The notes: generated by a model not told the origin, from the letters alone. Positions 24,644 through 33,591 are shown, numbered from the stretch's first letter. The stretch is DNA of 38,112 bases from a bacterium (GCA_021812345.1 JAKANP010000007.1:1-38112); one strand, 5' to 3'. Program-made: numbers and translations.

Positions 24644-26479
24644 ATGAATAGAACAGTTCTTTTTGTTAATCATAAGAAATCACAGTGCGGCGTTTACGAG
24701 TTTGGGAAAAATGTCGGTGCTGTTTTGCTACGCTCAAAAAAATACAATTTTATTTATACCGAGTGCTCATCACTAAATGAACTAAAAGCAGATATTGTCA
24801 AAAATAATCCAAATGTAATTATTTATAATTATACTTCATCAACAATGCCGTGGGCGGCAGACAAAATCTATCGTGGTATATATAAGAGCAATATAATTAA
24901 TATCAATATTCCTCAAATTGGTATTATACATGAAACAACACAAGATGTTTCCTATAGAGCCACTGCATATAGGAGTAAATTTTTATTCGGAAAGGGGATA
25001 AATTTATCTAATTCATTGTTTGATTTTTATATTGCTCCCGATCCGACATTGCTTTTAAAAAACAATCTTGTTTATAAAACTGGGAGATTGATTCCACCAT
25101 ATAAAAACAATTTTGAAGCTCCTGAAGTACCAACCATTGGAAGTTTTGGGTTTGGAACTCCTAAAAAAGGTTTTGAAAAAATAGTCCAATTGGTTCAAAG
25201 AGAATTTAACGAGGCTATAATAAGATTTAACATTCCTTTTGCTGATTTTGGGGATAAGGACGGAGTTGGTGCAAAAGAAATAGCAAAAAGATGTAATGCT
25301 TTAGTGAATAAATCGGGGATTAAGTTGTATATTTCCCATGATTTTTTAGATCACGGAGAAATTTTAGATTTTCTCGCAAAAAATACTATAAATGTTTTTT
25401 TGTACGAGGATGCAAATGGCCGTGGTTTATCTAGTGTTATAGATAGCGCGTTAGCAGTTCAAAGACCCATTGCAATATCTGAAAGTTCTATGTTTAGGCA
25501 TATAACTGATGCTAGTCCTTCTATTTGTGTCACGAAAAATAATTTAAAAACTATTATAGAAAATGGCATCACTCCATTGTTAAAATACTACAGCGAATGG
25601 ACTCCCGATAATCTTTTGTGGGATTATGAGAGAATATTGGATTCAATATTTTATAAACAAAATAATTTGGAAAATCATAAAAAAAATATTACAAGCACAT
25701 TATATTTCAAATTAAACAAACTATTACTACGTCCGAGCAAGTCATTTACGTGGTTAAGAAGTTCAAAAGATGGAGTAGTAGATGATATGCAAGTAGTTAA
25801 TTCAGCTTCATATAATCCTATACATATTTCAGCCAGAGACTCATTGAATCGTATTTTAGACAACGATGCTCGTAATTTATATAAACCCGCAATTGATAAG
25901 ATAACGGAATTAGTCCCCAAAACAATTTCTAAAAAGATACCAGAGGCAAATGTACAACAAGCATTTGTGTTTGATACCGTCTGGCGTTACGTCCCATTTT
26001 ATAAAAATCCTAAAATTTTATGTATCGGTAGCTACGAAGACACCGCCTCAATGAGTCTTATAAAAATGGGACTTAAGGTGGAAGAGATTGACCCCGCATT
26101 AAACTATTCTTTGCAAGAATATGTTACAAAGCCGTCAACCATCAAAGAGTCGTACAATATTATTTTTTCAACTTCCGTTATTGAGCACGACAAAGATGAT
26201 GAGTTGTTCATAAAATGCGTTAGTGATTTACTGGCTCCAGGGGGCGTGTTTGTTATGACCTGCGATTATAAGGATGGGTGGGTGCCTGGTGATATAAAAC
26301 CAGATGTTGATTTTAGATTTTATACCAAAAATGATTTAGAAAATCGCTTGTTGTCGCTGATGAAAAATTGTGAATTAGTAGATAAACCACAGTGGGACTG
26401 CCCAAATCCAGATTTTATTTTAGGGAAGTATAAATATACTTTCGCGACTTTTGTTTTAAAAAAATATACCAAAGGTTAA
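24644..26479 (+). CDS. Glycosyltransferase-methyltransferase fusion protein
   Basis: The 611-residue protein has an N-terminal GT-B-like half. It begins TVLFVNHKKSQCGVYEFGKN and includes GTPKKGFEKIVQLVQREF and FLYEDANGRGLSSVIDSALAVQRPIAISESSMFRH, the latter being the acceptor/donor region of many GT4-like proteins. A linker (about 345-430) follows. The C-terminal half is a class I SAM methyltransferase fold with ILCIGSYEDTASMSLIKMG (about 457-475), IIFSTSVIEHDKDDELF and LAPGGVFVMTCDY. It probably transfers and O-methylates a residue of the surface glycan. It starts 6 bases after the C-methyltransferase. Confidence 0.7.
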   Translation: MNRTVLFVNHKKSQCGVYEFGKNVGAVLLRSKKYNFIYTECSSLNELKADIVKNNPNVIIYNYTSSTMPWAADKIYRGIYKSNIININIPQIGIIHETTQDVSYRATAYRSKFLFGKGINLSNSLFDFYIAPDPTLLLKNNLVYKTGRLIPPYKNNFEAPEVPTIGSFGFGTPKKGFEKIVQLVQREFNEAIIRFNIPFADFGDKDGVGAKEIAKRCNALVNKSGIKLYISHDFLDHGEILDFLAKNTINVFLYEDANGRGLSSVIDSALAVQRPIAISESSMFRHITDASPSICVTKNNLKTIIENGITPLLKYYSEWTPDNLLWDYERILDSIFYKQNNLENHKKNITSTLYFKLNKLLLRPSKSFTWLRSSKDGVVDDMQVVNSASYNPIHISARDSLNRILDNDARNLYKPAIDKITELVPKTISKKIPEANVQQAFVFDTVWRYVPFYKNPKILCIGSYEDTASMSLIKMGLKVEEIDPALNYSLQEYVTKPSTIKESYNIIFSTSVIEHDKDDELFIKCVSDLLAPGGVFVMTCDYKDGWVPGDIKPDVDFRFYTKNDLENRLLSLMKNCELVDKPQWDCPNPDFILGKYKYTFATFVLKKYTKG

Positions 26480-26498
26480 TTAAATTCTTAAACAGAGT

Positions 26499-27704
26499 AT
26501 GAAAATATTAATCGTGATGACTAACTATCCATTTCCTCCTCAAACTGGGAGTGAAATTATTGCTTATAACACCATTAAATATTTATCCAAACGACATGAG
26601 ATCAATCTTGTTTGTATAGAGCCTACAGAAAAAATAATTACCAATTCAGAATTTGTTAGTAAGCAAATTCTGGTCCGTGCAAAAAAAAATAATATCTTAT
26701 TAAAATATTTTTTTAGAGTCAGGTCTCTATTCGGATATTTATTAGGCAAGCCACAATTAATTGGAGCCTCCTTGTCATTAAAAGAAATGAGAAATGAGGT
26801 TAATAAAATAATAAATTCAAATAAATTTGATGCAACTTTATTATTTGAAATGGATGCAATAAAATATTTTCCTGAATTTTATTATGGGGAATTGATTGTT
26901 AACATAGAGGATCCCCAATCAATAAAATCAAGTCGTATGTCGGAGCTGGAATTTATATCGGTCTGCGGGAAATTTTTAGAAAAGATTAAGTCTAAAATAT
27001 GGTTTAATTATGAAAAGATAATTTTGCCAAAAATTAAAAAGGTTATTTTATTGTCGTCAGTTGATATGGAAGATATGCTGAAACAGGGGTATTATAAAAA
27101 TCTTGCTCACGTTCCTTATGGGGCCGATTATATTAGACAATCAGAAATATTGCCTTATGAAAAACGTGAGCGATCAATTATCTTTTCTGGTAATATGTAC
27201 CACCCGCCGAACATCGACGGTATATTATTTTTTTTAAGGGACGTTTTCCCTCTCGTGTTAAAAGAATACCCATCGGCGATTCTATGGATTGTAGGTTCAA
27301 GACCTGATCCTAGAATTTATGAGGCAACAAAGAAATTTGACAATAAAGTTGTTATTACCGGCAAGGTGCCAAGCATCGGTGAATATATAAATCGTGCCAG
27401 TGTGAGCATTTGTCCTGTAAGATTAAAAATTGGAGTTCAAACTAAAATTTTGGAAGCTTTATCTTGGGGAACTCCAGTTGTAACCACAAGTGCGGGCAAT
27501 AGCGGTATAATGGGCGTGTCTGGCAAGCATTTATTTGTAACAGACGACGCTAATCGAATGGCGAGAGAGATAGCGAATCTTCTTAATGGTGATGGGTGGT
27601 CTACTTTATCTAGAGAAGGAAGATTGCTTTCCATAAAAAATTTTTCATGGGAAAAAAATATTGAAGAATTTGAAAAAAAATATATTACAGACAATAACTG
27701 TTAG
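26499..27704 (+). CDS. Glycosyltransferase, GT4-like (GT-B fold)
   Basis: The 401-residue protein starts MKILIVMTNYPFPPQTGSEIIAYNTIKYLSKRHEINLV, the usual N-terminal Rossmann of GT4 enzymes. The C-terminal Rossmann shows IIFSGNMYHPPNIDGILFFL, ILWIVGSRPDPRI, VVITGKVPSIGEYINRASVSICPVRLKIGVQTKILEALSWGTPVVTT. The E-x7-E element of GT4 appears in altered form around GVQTKILEALS. It is a cytoplasmic sugar transferase of the glycan locus with unknown donor; spacing of 19 bases on both sides suggests one operon. Confidence 0.87.
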   Translation: MKILIVMTNYPFPPQTGSEIIAYNTIKYLSKRHEINLVCIEPTEKIITNSEFVSKQILVRAKKNNILLKYFFRVRSLFGYLLGKPQLIGASLSLKEMRNEVNKIINSNKFDATLLFEMDAIKYFPEFYYGELIVNIEDPQSIKSSRMSELEFISVCGKFLEKIKSKIWFNYEKIILPKIKKVILLSSVDMEDMLKQGYYKNLAHVPYGADYIRQSEILPYEKRERSIIFSGNMYHPPNIDGILFFLRDVFPLVLKEYPSAILWIVGSRPDPRIYEATKKFDNKVVITGKVPSIGEYINRASVSICPVRLKIGVQTKILEALSWGTPVVTTSAGNSGIMGVSGKHLFVTDDANRMAREIANLLNGDGWSTLSREGRLLSIKNFSWEKNIEEFEKKYITDNNC

Positions 27705-27723
27705 ATTATTATTTTATAAATTT

Positions 27724-28686
27724 ATGCCCAAAGTTTCAATAATAATTCCAACATATAATGGAGAAAAATTTATTAATAAAACAATAGAAAGCGTTGTTGG
27801 CCAAACTTACAAAGATTGGGAGTTGATTATTGTTGATGACTTTTCAAATGACAACACAAAAGAAATTATCAAAGAGTGGGAGAAAGAGGACAAAAGAATT
27901 CGCTCAATTTTTTTGGATAAAAATTCAGGTGGGCCGGCGCATCCTAAAAATATTGGGATTGAAAATTCTAAAGGAGAATATGTCGCATTTTTAGATCACG
28001 ATGATGAATGGATGCCGGAAAAATTGGAAAAACAAATAGATTTTTTGAAAAATAAATTAAATGACAAATATGAACTTGTAACTTGCAATTTTTTGATTGA
28101 TATTAATGGGGAAAAATATAAGTATATCACCCCAACTTACAATCTTGATAGTCAATTATCCCATATTTTAAATGGGAATTTTGTTCATTCGTGTAGTAGT
28201 ATTATTGTGCGAAAAAAAATTATTGACTCTTTGGGTGGGTTCGATGAATCAATGAAAATGTCAGATGATTGGGATTTATATCTGAGGATGTTACAACTCG
28301 GATATTTTATAGGAATTGTTCCTGAGGTACTTTTTATTTGGCACTCTCAAACAAATAGAGCTGGGAAAAGAATTGTTTTTGAAGGTAGAAGCGAGTTGGA
28401 ATATTTTTTAAAAAAACACAAAAATGTTTATACTCTGCATAATGATGTTTTTTGGAAAAAATTGTTGTCATTGAGTTTATTGTGTTTTTTTATTGGTAAT
28501 TTTGAGGACGGTAGGAAATATTTAAGAGAATCATTTCGAATTAAGCATAATTTTTTGTCTGTTATGCTGATGATGTTGTCATATTTTCATAGTGTTAGAT
28601 TGTTTAAATTTATATTTTATTTAAAAAAGCTAGCAAGCTCCAATGTTCTTGAAAAAAGTATTAATTTTTCCGATGTGTTAAGATAA
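27724..28686 (+). CDS. Glycosyltransferase family 2 protein
   Basis: I take the ATG at 27724 (MPKVSIIIPTYNGEKFINKTIESVVGQTYKDWELIIVDDFSNDNTKE) because it begins the GT-A domain exactly; the ORF-track start overlaps the previous gene. The 320-residue protein has the GT2 nucleotide-binding VDDFSNDNT and a DHDDEW metal-binding motif. WDLYLRMLQLGY, an acceptor-side ED-like element, follows. A C-terminal hydrophobic stretch may touch the membrane. Donor and acceptor are unknown. Confidence 0.88.
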   Translation: MPKVSIIIPTYNGEKFINKTIESVVGQTYKDWELIIVDDFSNDNTKEIIKEWEKEDKRIRSIFLDKNSGGPAHPKNIGIENSKGEYVAFLDHDDEWMPEKLEKQIDFLKNKLNDKYELVTCNFLIDINGEKYKYITPTYNLDSQLSHILNGNFVHSCSSIIVRKKIIDSLGGFDESMKMSDDWDLYLRMLQLGYFIGIVPEVLFIWHSQTNRAGKRIVFEGRSELEYFLKKHKNVYTLHNDVFWKKLLSLSLLCFFIGNFEDGRKYLRESFRIKHNFLSVMLMMLSYFHSVRLFKFIFYLKKLASSNVLEKSINFSDVLR

Positions 28687-28694
28687 TAATTATC

Positions 28695-29675
28695 ATGGAT
28701 TTTAAAAACCAATTTAAAACGCCAATTCTTTTTTTGATTTTTAATCGTCCCGACACTACGCGGATTGTTTTTGAAAAAATAAAAGAAATAAAACCAGAGA
28801 AATTATTTGTAGCGGCCGATGGTCCGCGTTTAAATAAGGAAGGGGAAAAAGAAAAATGTGAAATTACCAGAAAAATTATTGACGAGATTGATTGGGATTG
28901 TGAGGTTAAAACTTTATTTAGAGAAAAGAATTTGGGCTGCGGTAGTGCCGTTAATTCCGCAATTGGCTGGTTTTTTGATAATGTTGAAAACGGAATTATA
29001 TTGGAAGACGATTGCGTTCCGGATTTGTCGTTTTTTAATTTTTGTCAGGAACTGCTGGAGAAATATAAAGATGATAAAAGAGTTTTTGGAATTTCTGGTT
29101 TCAATCCCATTAGTCCGATGACAAATTATCCGTATAGTTATTTTTTTTCATATTATTCGGGTATTTGGGGTTGGGCAACGTGGCGTCGAGCTTGGAGATT
29201 ATATGATTTTAAGATTGAAAAATGGAGTAATTTAAGAAACACGCCATGGCTTTTAGATTTTTCTTTAGGCGAAGAAATGGAAAAATTAATGAGACGGAAT
29301 TTTGATTCTATTTTAGACAGAAAAATAGATACTTGGGATTTTCAATTAGATTTTGCTTTGTTAAACAACAATTCATTTTTTATTCATCCGGCGGTTAATT
29401 TGGTAAAAAATATAGGTTTTGGACATCAAGATGCGACATTTACTAAGGCAATAAATAAGATCGCAAATACCAAAGTAATTCCTATGAAATTTCCACTAAT
29501 CCATCCAGAAAAAGTGATTAGAGAAGATAAGGTTGAGAGATTGATTTTTGATAGATTCTTTAAGACATCCGGCCCCGTCGGCATTGTTAAGAGTATGTTA
29601 AAAAAGAATAAATATATTTATAAAGTGAGCATTTTATTTAATAATTTATTAAGAAGATTTTTTAATAAAAAGTAA
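28695..29675 (+). CDS. GT-A type glycosyltransferase (nucleotide-diphospho-sugar transferase)
   Basis: The 326-residue protein begins KTPILFLIFNRPDTTRIVFEKIKEIKPEKLFVAADGPR, typical of the GNT-I-like/hemolytic-protein-like group of bacterial GT-A enzymes. The metal site appears in ENGIILEDDCVPDLSFFNFCQELLEKYKDDKRVFGISGFN. GIWGWATWRRAWRLYD and FQLDFALLNNN follow in the usual order. It lies 8 bases after the GT2 gene in the same run. Substrates cannot be read from sequence. Confidence 0.82.
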   Translation: MDFKNQFKTPILFLIFNRPDTTRIVFEKIKEIKPEKLFVAADGPRLNKEGEKEKCEITRKIIDEIDWDCEVKTLFREKNLGCGSAVNSAIGWFFDNVENGIILEDDCVPDLSFFNFCQELLEKYKDDKRVFGISGFNPISPMTNYPYSYFFSYYSGIWGWATWRRAWRLYDFKIEKWSNLRNTPWLLDFSLGEEMEKLMRRNFDSILDRKIDTWDFQLDFALLNNNSFFIHPAVNLVKNIGFGHQDATFTKAINKIANTKVIPMKFPLIHPEKVIREDKVERLIFDRFFKTSGPVGIVKSMLKKNKYIYKVSILFNNLLRRFFNKK

Positions 29676-29688
29676 TTAATTCTTCAAA

Positions 29689-29967
29689 ATGAAAAAAATA
29701 GCTTTTATTGACCACTCTTTCCATAAAAAAACAAAAAGCAGTAATTTTCTAAAAAATATCCTGGAAGAGGAATTTGAAACCAAATATTTTTGGGATGAAT
29801 CTTGGCAAGGAGGCAGGTCAATCACCGCCAAAGAGATAAACGACTTTGAACCGGACATAGTTTTTTATTTTCAAACAATCGGGAAGATATCAGAAATAAA
29901 AAAAATAAAATCAAAAAATATAATTTGGGCGCCAATGGAAGATGGATATTTCAAAAAAAAACATTGA
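29689..29967 (+). CDS. N-terminal part of a glycosyltransferase cut by a frameshift
   Basis: This 92-residue ORF (MKKIAFIDHSFHKKTKSSNFLKNILEEEFETKYFWDESWQGG...NIIWAPMEDGYFKKKH) is the N-terminal Rossmann half of a GT-B enzyme. It ends two codons after a run of nine A residues (29953-29961), and the C-terminal half continues in another frame from 29942. Alone it lacks a catalytic donor-binding half. Removing one A, or a +1 shift at the tract, would join both into about 350 residues (DGYFKKNIEWLNYKKMNLKILCFS). It may be a broken gene, a sequencing error or a slippage site. Confidence 0.7.
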   Translation: MKKIAFIDHSFHKKTKSSNFLKNILEEEFETKYFWDESWQGGRSITAKEINDFEPDIVFYFQTIGKISEIKKIKSKNIIWAPMEDGYFKKKH

Positions 29968-30739
29968 ATGGCTGAATTATAAAAAAATGAATTTGAAAAT
30001 TCTTTGTTTTTCTCAAGCGGTTTTTAAAAAAGCTTCTGATTTTGGATTTGATGCTTTGCGTGTGCAATATTTCATTGAACCCAAAAAAACGTCAAAAAAC
30101 TTTTCAGATTTAAAAATATATTTTTGGCAAAGGAGCAAGGATATAACTTGGACTTTAGTTAAAAATCTTTTGAAAGATAAAATTATCAATAAAATAATTT
30201 TTAGGAATACTCCGGATCCGTTCATGTTCGGATTGCCGATACCATCTAAAGAAGATGTTAATAAATATCACATGGAAATTTTAGACAAATGGATGAATAA
30301 AGAAGAAATTGAAAAAATATTATCTGATTTTAATGTTTTTATAGCACCCAGAAAATACGAGGGGATAGGGATGGCTTTTTTGGAAGCTATGGCTTACGGC
30401 ATGGTAGTGATTGCTCCAAATACCTCAACTCACAACGAATATATAAAATCAGGATTTAATGGTTATCTTTACGAATTAGATAATCCCGAACCTATCGATT
30501 TTTTAAATTTAAAAGACATATCAATGAATGCTCTCCAAACCGTAATTGATGGTTATGCAGAGTGGATAAAATCGGAAGGTGAGATTGTTGATTTTATTAA
30601 TAAAAAATCAAATACAGCACCGCTTAATAATCAAGAAAAGCGAATCTTAGTCGTGGGAAACATATTTTATCTTTCAATTATTAATGTTAAAAACATCGTT
30701 AAAAAAGTTATAAAAAAATTGCTGATTAATTTTAAATAA
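29942..30739 (+). CDS. C-terminal part of the same glycosyltransferase
   Basis: The 265-residue ORF overlaps the preceding one by 26 bases in a different frame. The real protein segment probably begins at the A9 tract (NIEWLNYKKMNLKILCFSQAVFKK). It carries the donor-binding half: FIAPRKYEGIGMAFLEAMAYGMVVIAPNTSTHNEYI, with the GT4-type E-x7-E pattern (E-GIGMAFL-E). It is followed 1 base later by a GT2 gene. Intact coding in both halves, with no further stops, suggests recent breakage or a functional shift. Confidence 0.75.
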   Translation: MDISKKNIEWLNYKKMNLKILCFSQAVFKKASDFGFDALRVQYFIEPKKTSKNFSDLKIYFWQRSKDITWTLVKNLLKDKIINKIIFRNTPDPFMFGLPIPSKEDVNKYHMEILDKWMNKEEIEKILSDFNVFIAPRKYEGIGMAFLEAMAYGMVVIAPNTSTHNEYIKSGFNGYLYELDNPEPIDFLNLKDISMNALQTVIDGYAEWIKSEGEIVDFINKKSNTAPLNNQEKRILVVGNIFYLSIINVKNIVKKVIKKLLINFK

Positions 30740-30740
30740 A

Positions 30741-31490
30741 ATGAAAATTTCAATAATAACCGTTTGTTATAATAGTTCTGCTACTATAGAGCGCACTATA
30801 AAAAGTGTATTAGCTCAAGATTGCTTGGATATTGAATATTTAATTATTGATGGCGGTTCAACCGATGGGACTGTTGAAATCATAAAGAAATATTCTGATA
30901 AAGTTTATAAATTTATTTCAGAAAAAGATGGCGGTATTTATGACGCTATGAATAAAGGCATAAAATTGGCAACCGGAAATGTTATCGGCATATTAAACTC
31001 GGACGATTTTTATGCGAATAATTCGGTTTTATCCGAAGTTAAAAATGTTTTTAACAGCAATGCTGTGGATGCGGTTTATGGAAATATAGCCTACTTTCTT
31101 TATGGAGAAGAGAATAAAATTGTCAGATATTGGAAGGCGGGGGAATTTAGTCAATTAAAAATGAGAAATGGATGGATGCCTCCGCACCCGGCTTTTTTTG
31201 TGAAAAGAGAATGGTATAAAAAATTTGGAGATTTTAAATTAGATTTTGGCACAAGCGCCGATTATGAATTACTACTTCGTTTTATGCTTGCTGAAATTAA
31301 AATGAAATATATAAACAAAACATTTGTTTATATGCAAGCTGGAGGAGCCAGTGCTAAAAACTTAAAAACAAGATGGATTGCTTGGAAAATGATTAGAAAG
31401 GCATGGGAATGCAACGGAAAGCACCCGCCACTTTTTTTGATTGAAAGGAGAATTTTTTCAAAAATAATTCAATTTATTTTTAAAAAATAA
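30741..31490 (+). CDS. Glycosyltransferase family 2 protein (WcaA/WcaE-like)
   Basis: The 249-residue protein starts MKISIITVCYNSSATIERTIKSVLAQDCLDIEYLIIDGGSTDGTVEIIKKYSDK and has the phrase SEKDGGIYDAMNKGIKLATGNVIGILNSDDFY. This is typical of small GT2 enzymes in colanic-acid-type and O-antigen clusters, with the metal motif in NSDD. A later GTSADYELLLRFM is the acceptor element. It is the last gene of the plus-strand glycan operon; its stop codon abuts that of the convergent flippase. Confidence 0.9.
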   Translation: MKISIITVCYNSSATIERTIKSVLAQDCLDIEYLIIDGGSTDGTVEIIKKYSDKVYKFISEKDGGIYDAMNKGIKLATGNVIGILNSDDFYANNSVLSEVKNVFNSNAVDAVYGNIAYFLYGEENKIVRYWKAGEFSQLKMRNGWMPPHPAFFVKREWYKKFGDFKLDFGTSADYELLLRFMLAEIKMKYINKTFVYMQAGGASAKNLKTRWIAWKMIRKAWECNGKHPPLFLIERRIFSKIIQFIFKK

Positions 31491-32957
31491 TTAAATAGAT
31501 TCGTTTACAAGTATTCTTTTGGCTTCTTTTATAAGTGGTTCTTTTAACATTAATAATATTCCGAAATAAATCGCCCCGGAAATTATTATGTTTGCAATAA
31601 GATGTATGCCGACAAATGACATAAGTTCGGTAAATAGCGCCATTATTATTCCGGCAAAGGCAACTTTTTTCATTTTATCAAGAACATGAAACTGATTTAT
31701 TTTTTTCATTGCATACCATAAATATGAATTGCTTAATATCTGAGCAAAGAGCGTGGCTATTGCCGAGCCCTCCATTCCCCAATGGGGAATTAATAATAAA
31801 TCAAAGACAACATTTCCAATTCCTCCAATTGCCGAGGTGATTATAAATATTTTTTGGCGGTCGTAAGAGAATATTCCGTTTGCGATGACAGCTCCAACAT
31901 AATCAAATGACATATTTAACATAAGGATTGAAAACGCCAGTCCGCCCGCTACGTAAGCCGGACCGAAAACAAATCCCATTATTTGTTTACCCAAGATAAT
32001 TCCACCCAAAGAAAGCGGAATGGATATCATAAAAAGTATTGAAACAATTTGCTCTAAAGCATTTCTGAATTTTTGGTGGTCGTTTTTGGCAAGTCGGGAA
32101 AAAACAGGAAGCGTGCTCATTTGAACTACTGTCGGAATAAGATATAAAACTTGAATTATGCGAATAGCGGCAGAATAAATACCTACATCGGAAGCGTTTC
32201 TGAGCCAGCTTATCATAAGAATATCGGTATTAGTAAAAAGTATCCCCAAGGCGCTGGTGATGGCAAATGGCCATGCGGATTTTATAATCCATCCCATTTT
32301 TTTAAATGATATCTTTGAAAATATTTCTTTGAAATTTTTTCGTGCAAACCATAAAGCAACTATTGCCCCGATGGCTGTTCCAACAGTGTATCCTTGCGTC
32401 AGGGAATGAGGGGTCTTTGATATTCCCAAAAAAATAAATCCAAAAATCAAAATTCCAAGATTGGTTGCTAAGAATGCAGTAGCATCAAGTTGCATTTTTT
32501 CTTCGGAACGAAAAAGCGAAGCGAGAAATTCTCTGGTGCTATCAAAAGCGATAATTAAAGCAACGAGCGGAAGAAGAACTTTTGCCCCCGGCAGTGTAGA
32601 AAACATAGGGGCGATAGTGATGACCAATACGACGCTCAAAATCAGAACGAAAGCTTTCATCACCAAAGCCGTTGAAAATAAAGTGCTTTTTTCTTCGGGA
32701 GTGGCTTTTGCTCCTTCGCGAACGAGAATTCCGTTTATTCCCGGGTCTACAAAAAGAGTCAAAAATCCGGCTAAAGTTAGAGCGTAAGAAAAAACTCCGT
32801 AGCCGGCAGTTCCCAGAACTCTGGCGGCATAAATAATGACGGCTATTTTTATCAAGCGTCCGCCAAAGTTTGAAATAGAAAGCCAAATGGTGTTTTTGGC
32901 GACGGTTTGTTTGGTTGTTTTGTTTTCCAGTAAAAATGATTTAATGCGAGCAAACAT
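31491..32957 (-). CDS. Polysaccharide flippase (Wzx/MVF superfamily)
   Basis: The 488-residue protein has about 12-14 membrane helices and the usual start of oligosaccharide flippases (NTIWLSISNFGGRLIKIAVIIYAARVLGTAGYGVFSYALTLAGFLTLFVDPGINGILVREGAK). It would move lipid-linked repeat units made by the neighbouring glycosyltransferases across the membrane. It is encoded opposite to that operon, ending with zero spacing at the GT2 stop (TAATTA). No strong promoter was identified. Confidence 0.88.
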   Translation of the reverse strand: MFARIKSFLLENKTTKQTVAKNTIWLSISNFGGRLIKIAVIIYAARVLGTAGYGVFSYALTLAGFLTLFVDPGINGILVREGAKATPEEKSTLFSTALVMKAFVLILSVVLVITIAPMFSTLPGAKVLLPLVALIIAFDSTREFLASLFRSEEKMQLDATAFLATNLGILIFGFIFLGISKTPHSLTQGYTVGTAIGAIVALWFARKNFKEIFSKISFKKMGWIIKSAWPFAITSALGILFTNTDILMISWLRNASDVGIYSAAIRIIQVLYLIPTVVQMSTLPVFSRLAKNDHQKFRNALEQIVSILFMISIPLSLGGIILGKQIMGFVFGPAYVAGGLAFSILMLNMSFDYVGAVIANGIFSYDRQKIFIITSAIGGIGNVVFDLLLIPHWGMEGSAIATLFAQILSNSYLWYAMKKINQFHVLDKMKKVAFAGIIMALFTELMSFVGIHLIANIIISGAIYFGILLMLKEPLIKEAKRILVNESI

Positions 32958-32997
32958 ATTAGTAAATATTAGTCAGTAATTTATAAAGAGTAAAGAG

Positions 32998-33022
32998 TAA
33001 AAAAACCGGCAAAGTTTTGCCG
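32998..33022 (-). terminator. Terminator of the small membrane-protein gene
   Basis: CCGGCAAA and TTTGCCGG form a perfect 8-bp stem with a 2-base centre. On the minus strand it is followed by TTTTTTT, 15 bases after the stop of the 33038 gene. Confidence 0.85.
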
Positions 33023-33037
33023 GCGCATTTTTATGAG

Positions 33038-33310
33038 CTACTTGTCCCACGGACAATTGTGCTTGAGGACGTGCTTTCTGAAAAGAGAAATAACAGCCAT
33101 TCCGATGAAAATCAGATTAAGAATTATGAACAGCTCGTGCCAAATGTGAGCATCCCAGAATTGTTTATCGGTCAGATAGGTGAACACGATAGGAGTTTCC
33201 AAGGCCAGCGCGAAACCTGATGCCAGAGTGCATCTGTAATATCCGCCTTTGACGGTCATGTGAAACCAAAAAACAATAAGAACTAATCCGAGCAGGAGAA
33301 AGTAGAACAT
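33038..33310 (-). CDS. Small membrane protein of unknown function
   Basis: The 90-residue protein has about three membrane helices (FYFLLLGLVLIVFWF, ASGFALALETPIVF, LFIILNLIFIGMAVISLF) and a short tail ending LKHNCPWDK. The ATG has a very strong Shine-Dalgarno (AAAGGAGGTCTT). A terminator follows. Upstream on the same strand lies the structured RNA at 33401-33556, so the gene could be read from that RNA's promoter by read-through. I do not recognise the family. Confidence 0.75.
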   Translation of the reverse strand: MFYFLLLGLVLIVFWFHMTVKGGYYRCTLASGFALALETPIVFTYLTDKQFWDAHIWHELFIILNLIFIGMAVISLFRKHVLKHNCPWDK

Positions 33311-33366
33311 AAGACCTCCTTTGTTTAAGTTCTGATTTTATTTTATTCCGATTTTGTAAAAAAATC

Positions 33367-33397
33367 AAAAATCAGCGCGACGTCGCGCCGATTTTAA
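33367..33397 (-). terminator. GC-rich palindrome, probable second terminator after the ncRNA
   Basis: GCGCGACGTCGCGC (33375-33388) is a perfect 14-base palindrome inside AATC...GATT arms. On the minus strand TTTTTGATTTTTTT follows. It lies between the ncRNA and the small membrane-protein gene. Confidence 0.6.
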
Positions 33398-33400
33398 AAT

Positions 33401-33556
33401 AAAAAAATCCCTTAGTTCCGTGGACAACTGTGTGGATGTAAAGCCTTCGCAAAATAGCAAAGACATTCAGAACTTTCCAGAGGAGCGTCCGAGCGCGAAG
33501 CCGAGACGTCCTTAGCGTAGGAAGATTCCAAGATTGTCCACGAAACTAAAGGATCG
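33401..33556 (-). ncRNA. Structured small RNA with its own promoter and terminator (6S-like shape)
   Basis: On the minus strand the segment 33554-33534 (AUCCUUUAGUUUCGUGGACAA) pairs with 33427-33407 (UUGUCCACGGAACUAAGGGAU) in 21 continuous pairs, two of them G-U. A U-run (33407-33401) follows directly. Inside are a 6-bp hairpin (CUUUGC-UAUUUU-GCGAAG) and an imperfect apical stem (GUCUCGGCUUCGCGCUCGGAC). A near-perfect promoter lies just upstream. The expected RNA is about 155 nt. One long closing stem, an open middle and an apical hairpin resemble 6S RNA, but I cannot match the sequence to any family. No ORF fits. Confidence 0.75.
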
Positions 33557-33562
33557 TTTTGA

Positions 33563-33591
33563 AGCATAGCACAAATAATTGATTTTGTCAA
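33563..33591 (-). promoter_or_regulatory. Consensus promoter of the structured RNA
   Basis: On the minus strand TTGACA (33591-33586), a spacer of exactly 17 bases and TATGCT (33568-33563). The start point would be near 33556, at the foot of the 21-bp stem. Confidence 0.85.

Noticed and set aside
32461-32787. 108-residue plus-strand ORF
   Set aside because: It is antisense to the well-supported flippase gene and has no domain or ribosome-binding signal.
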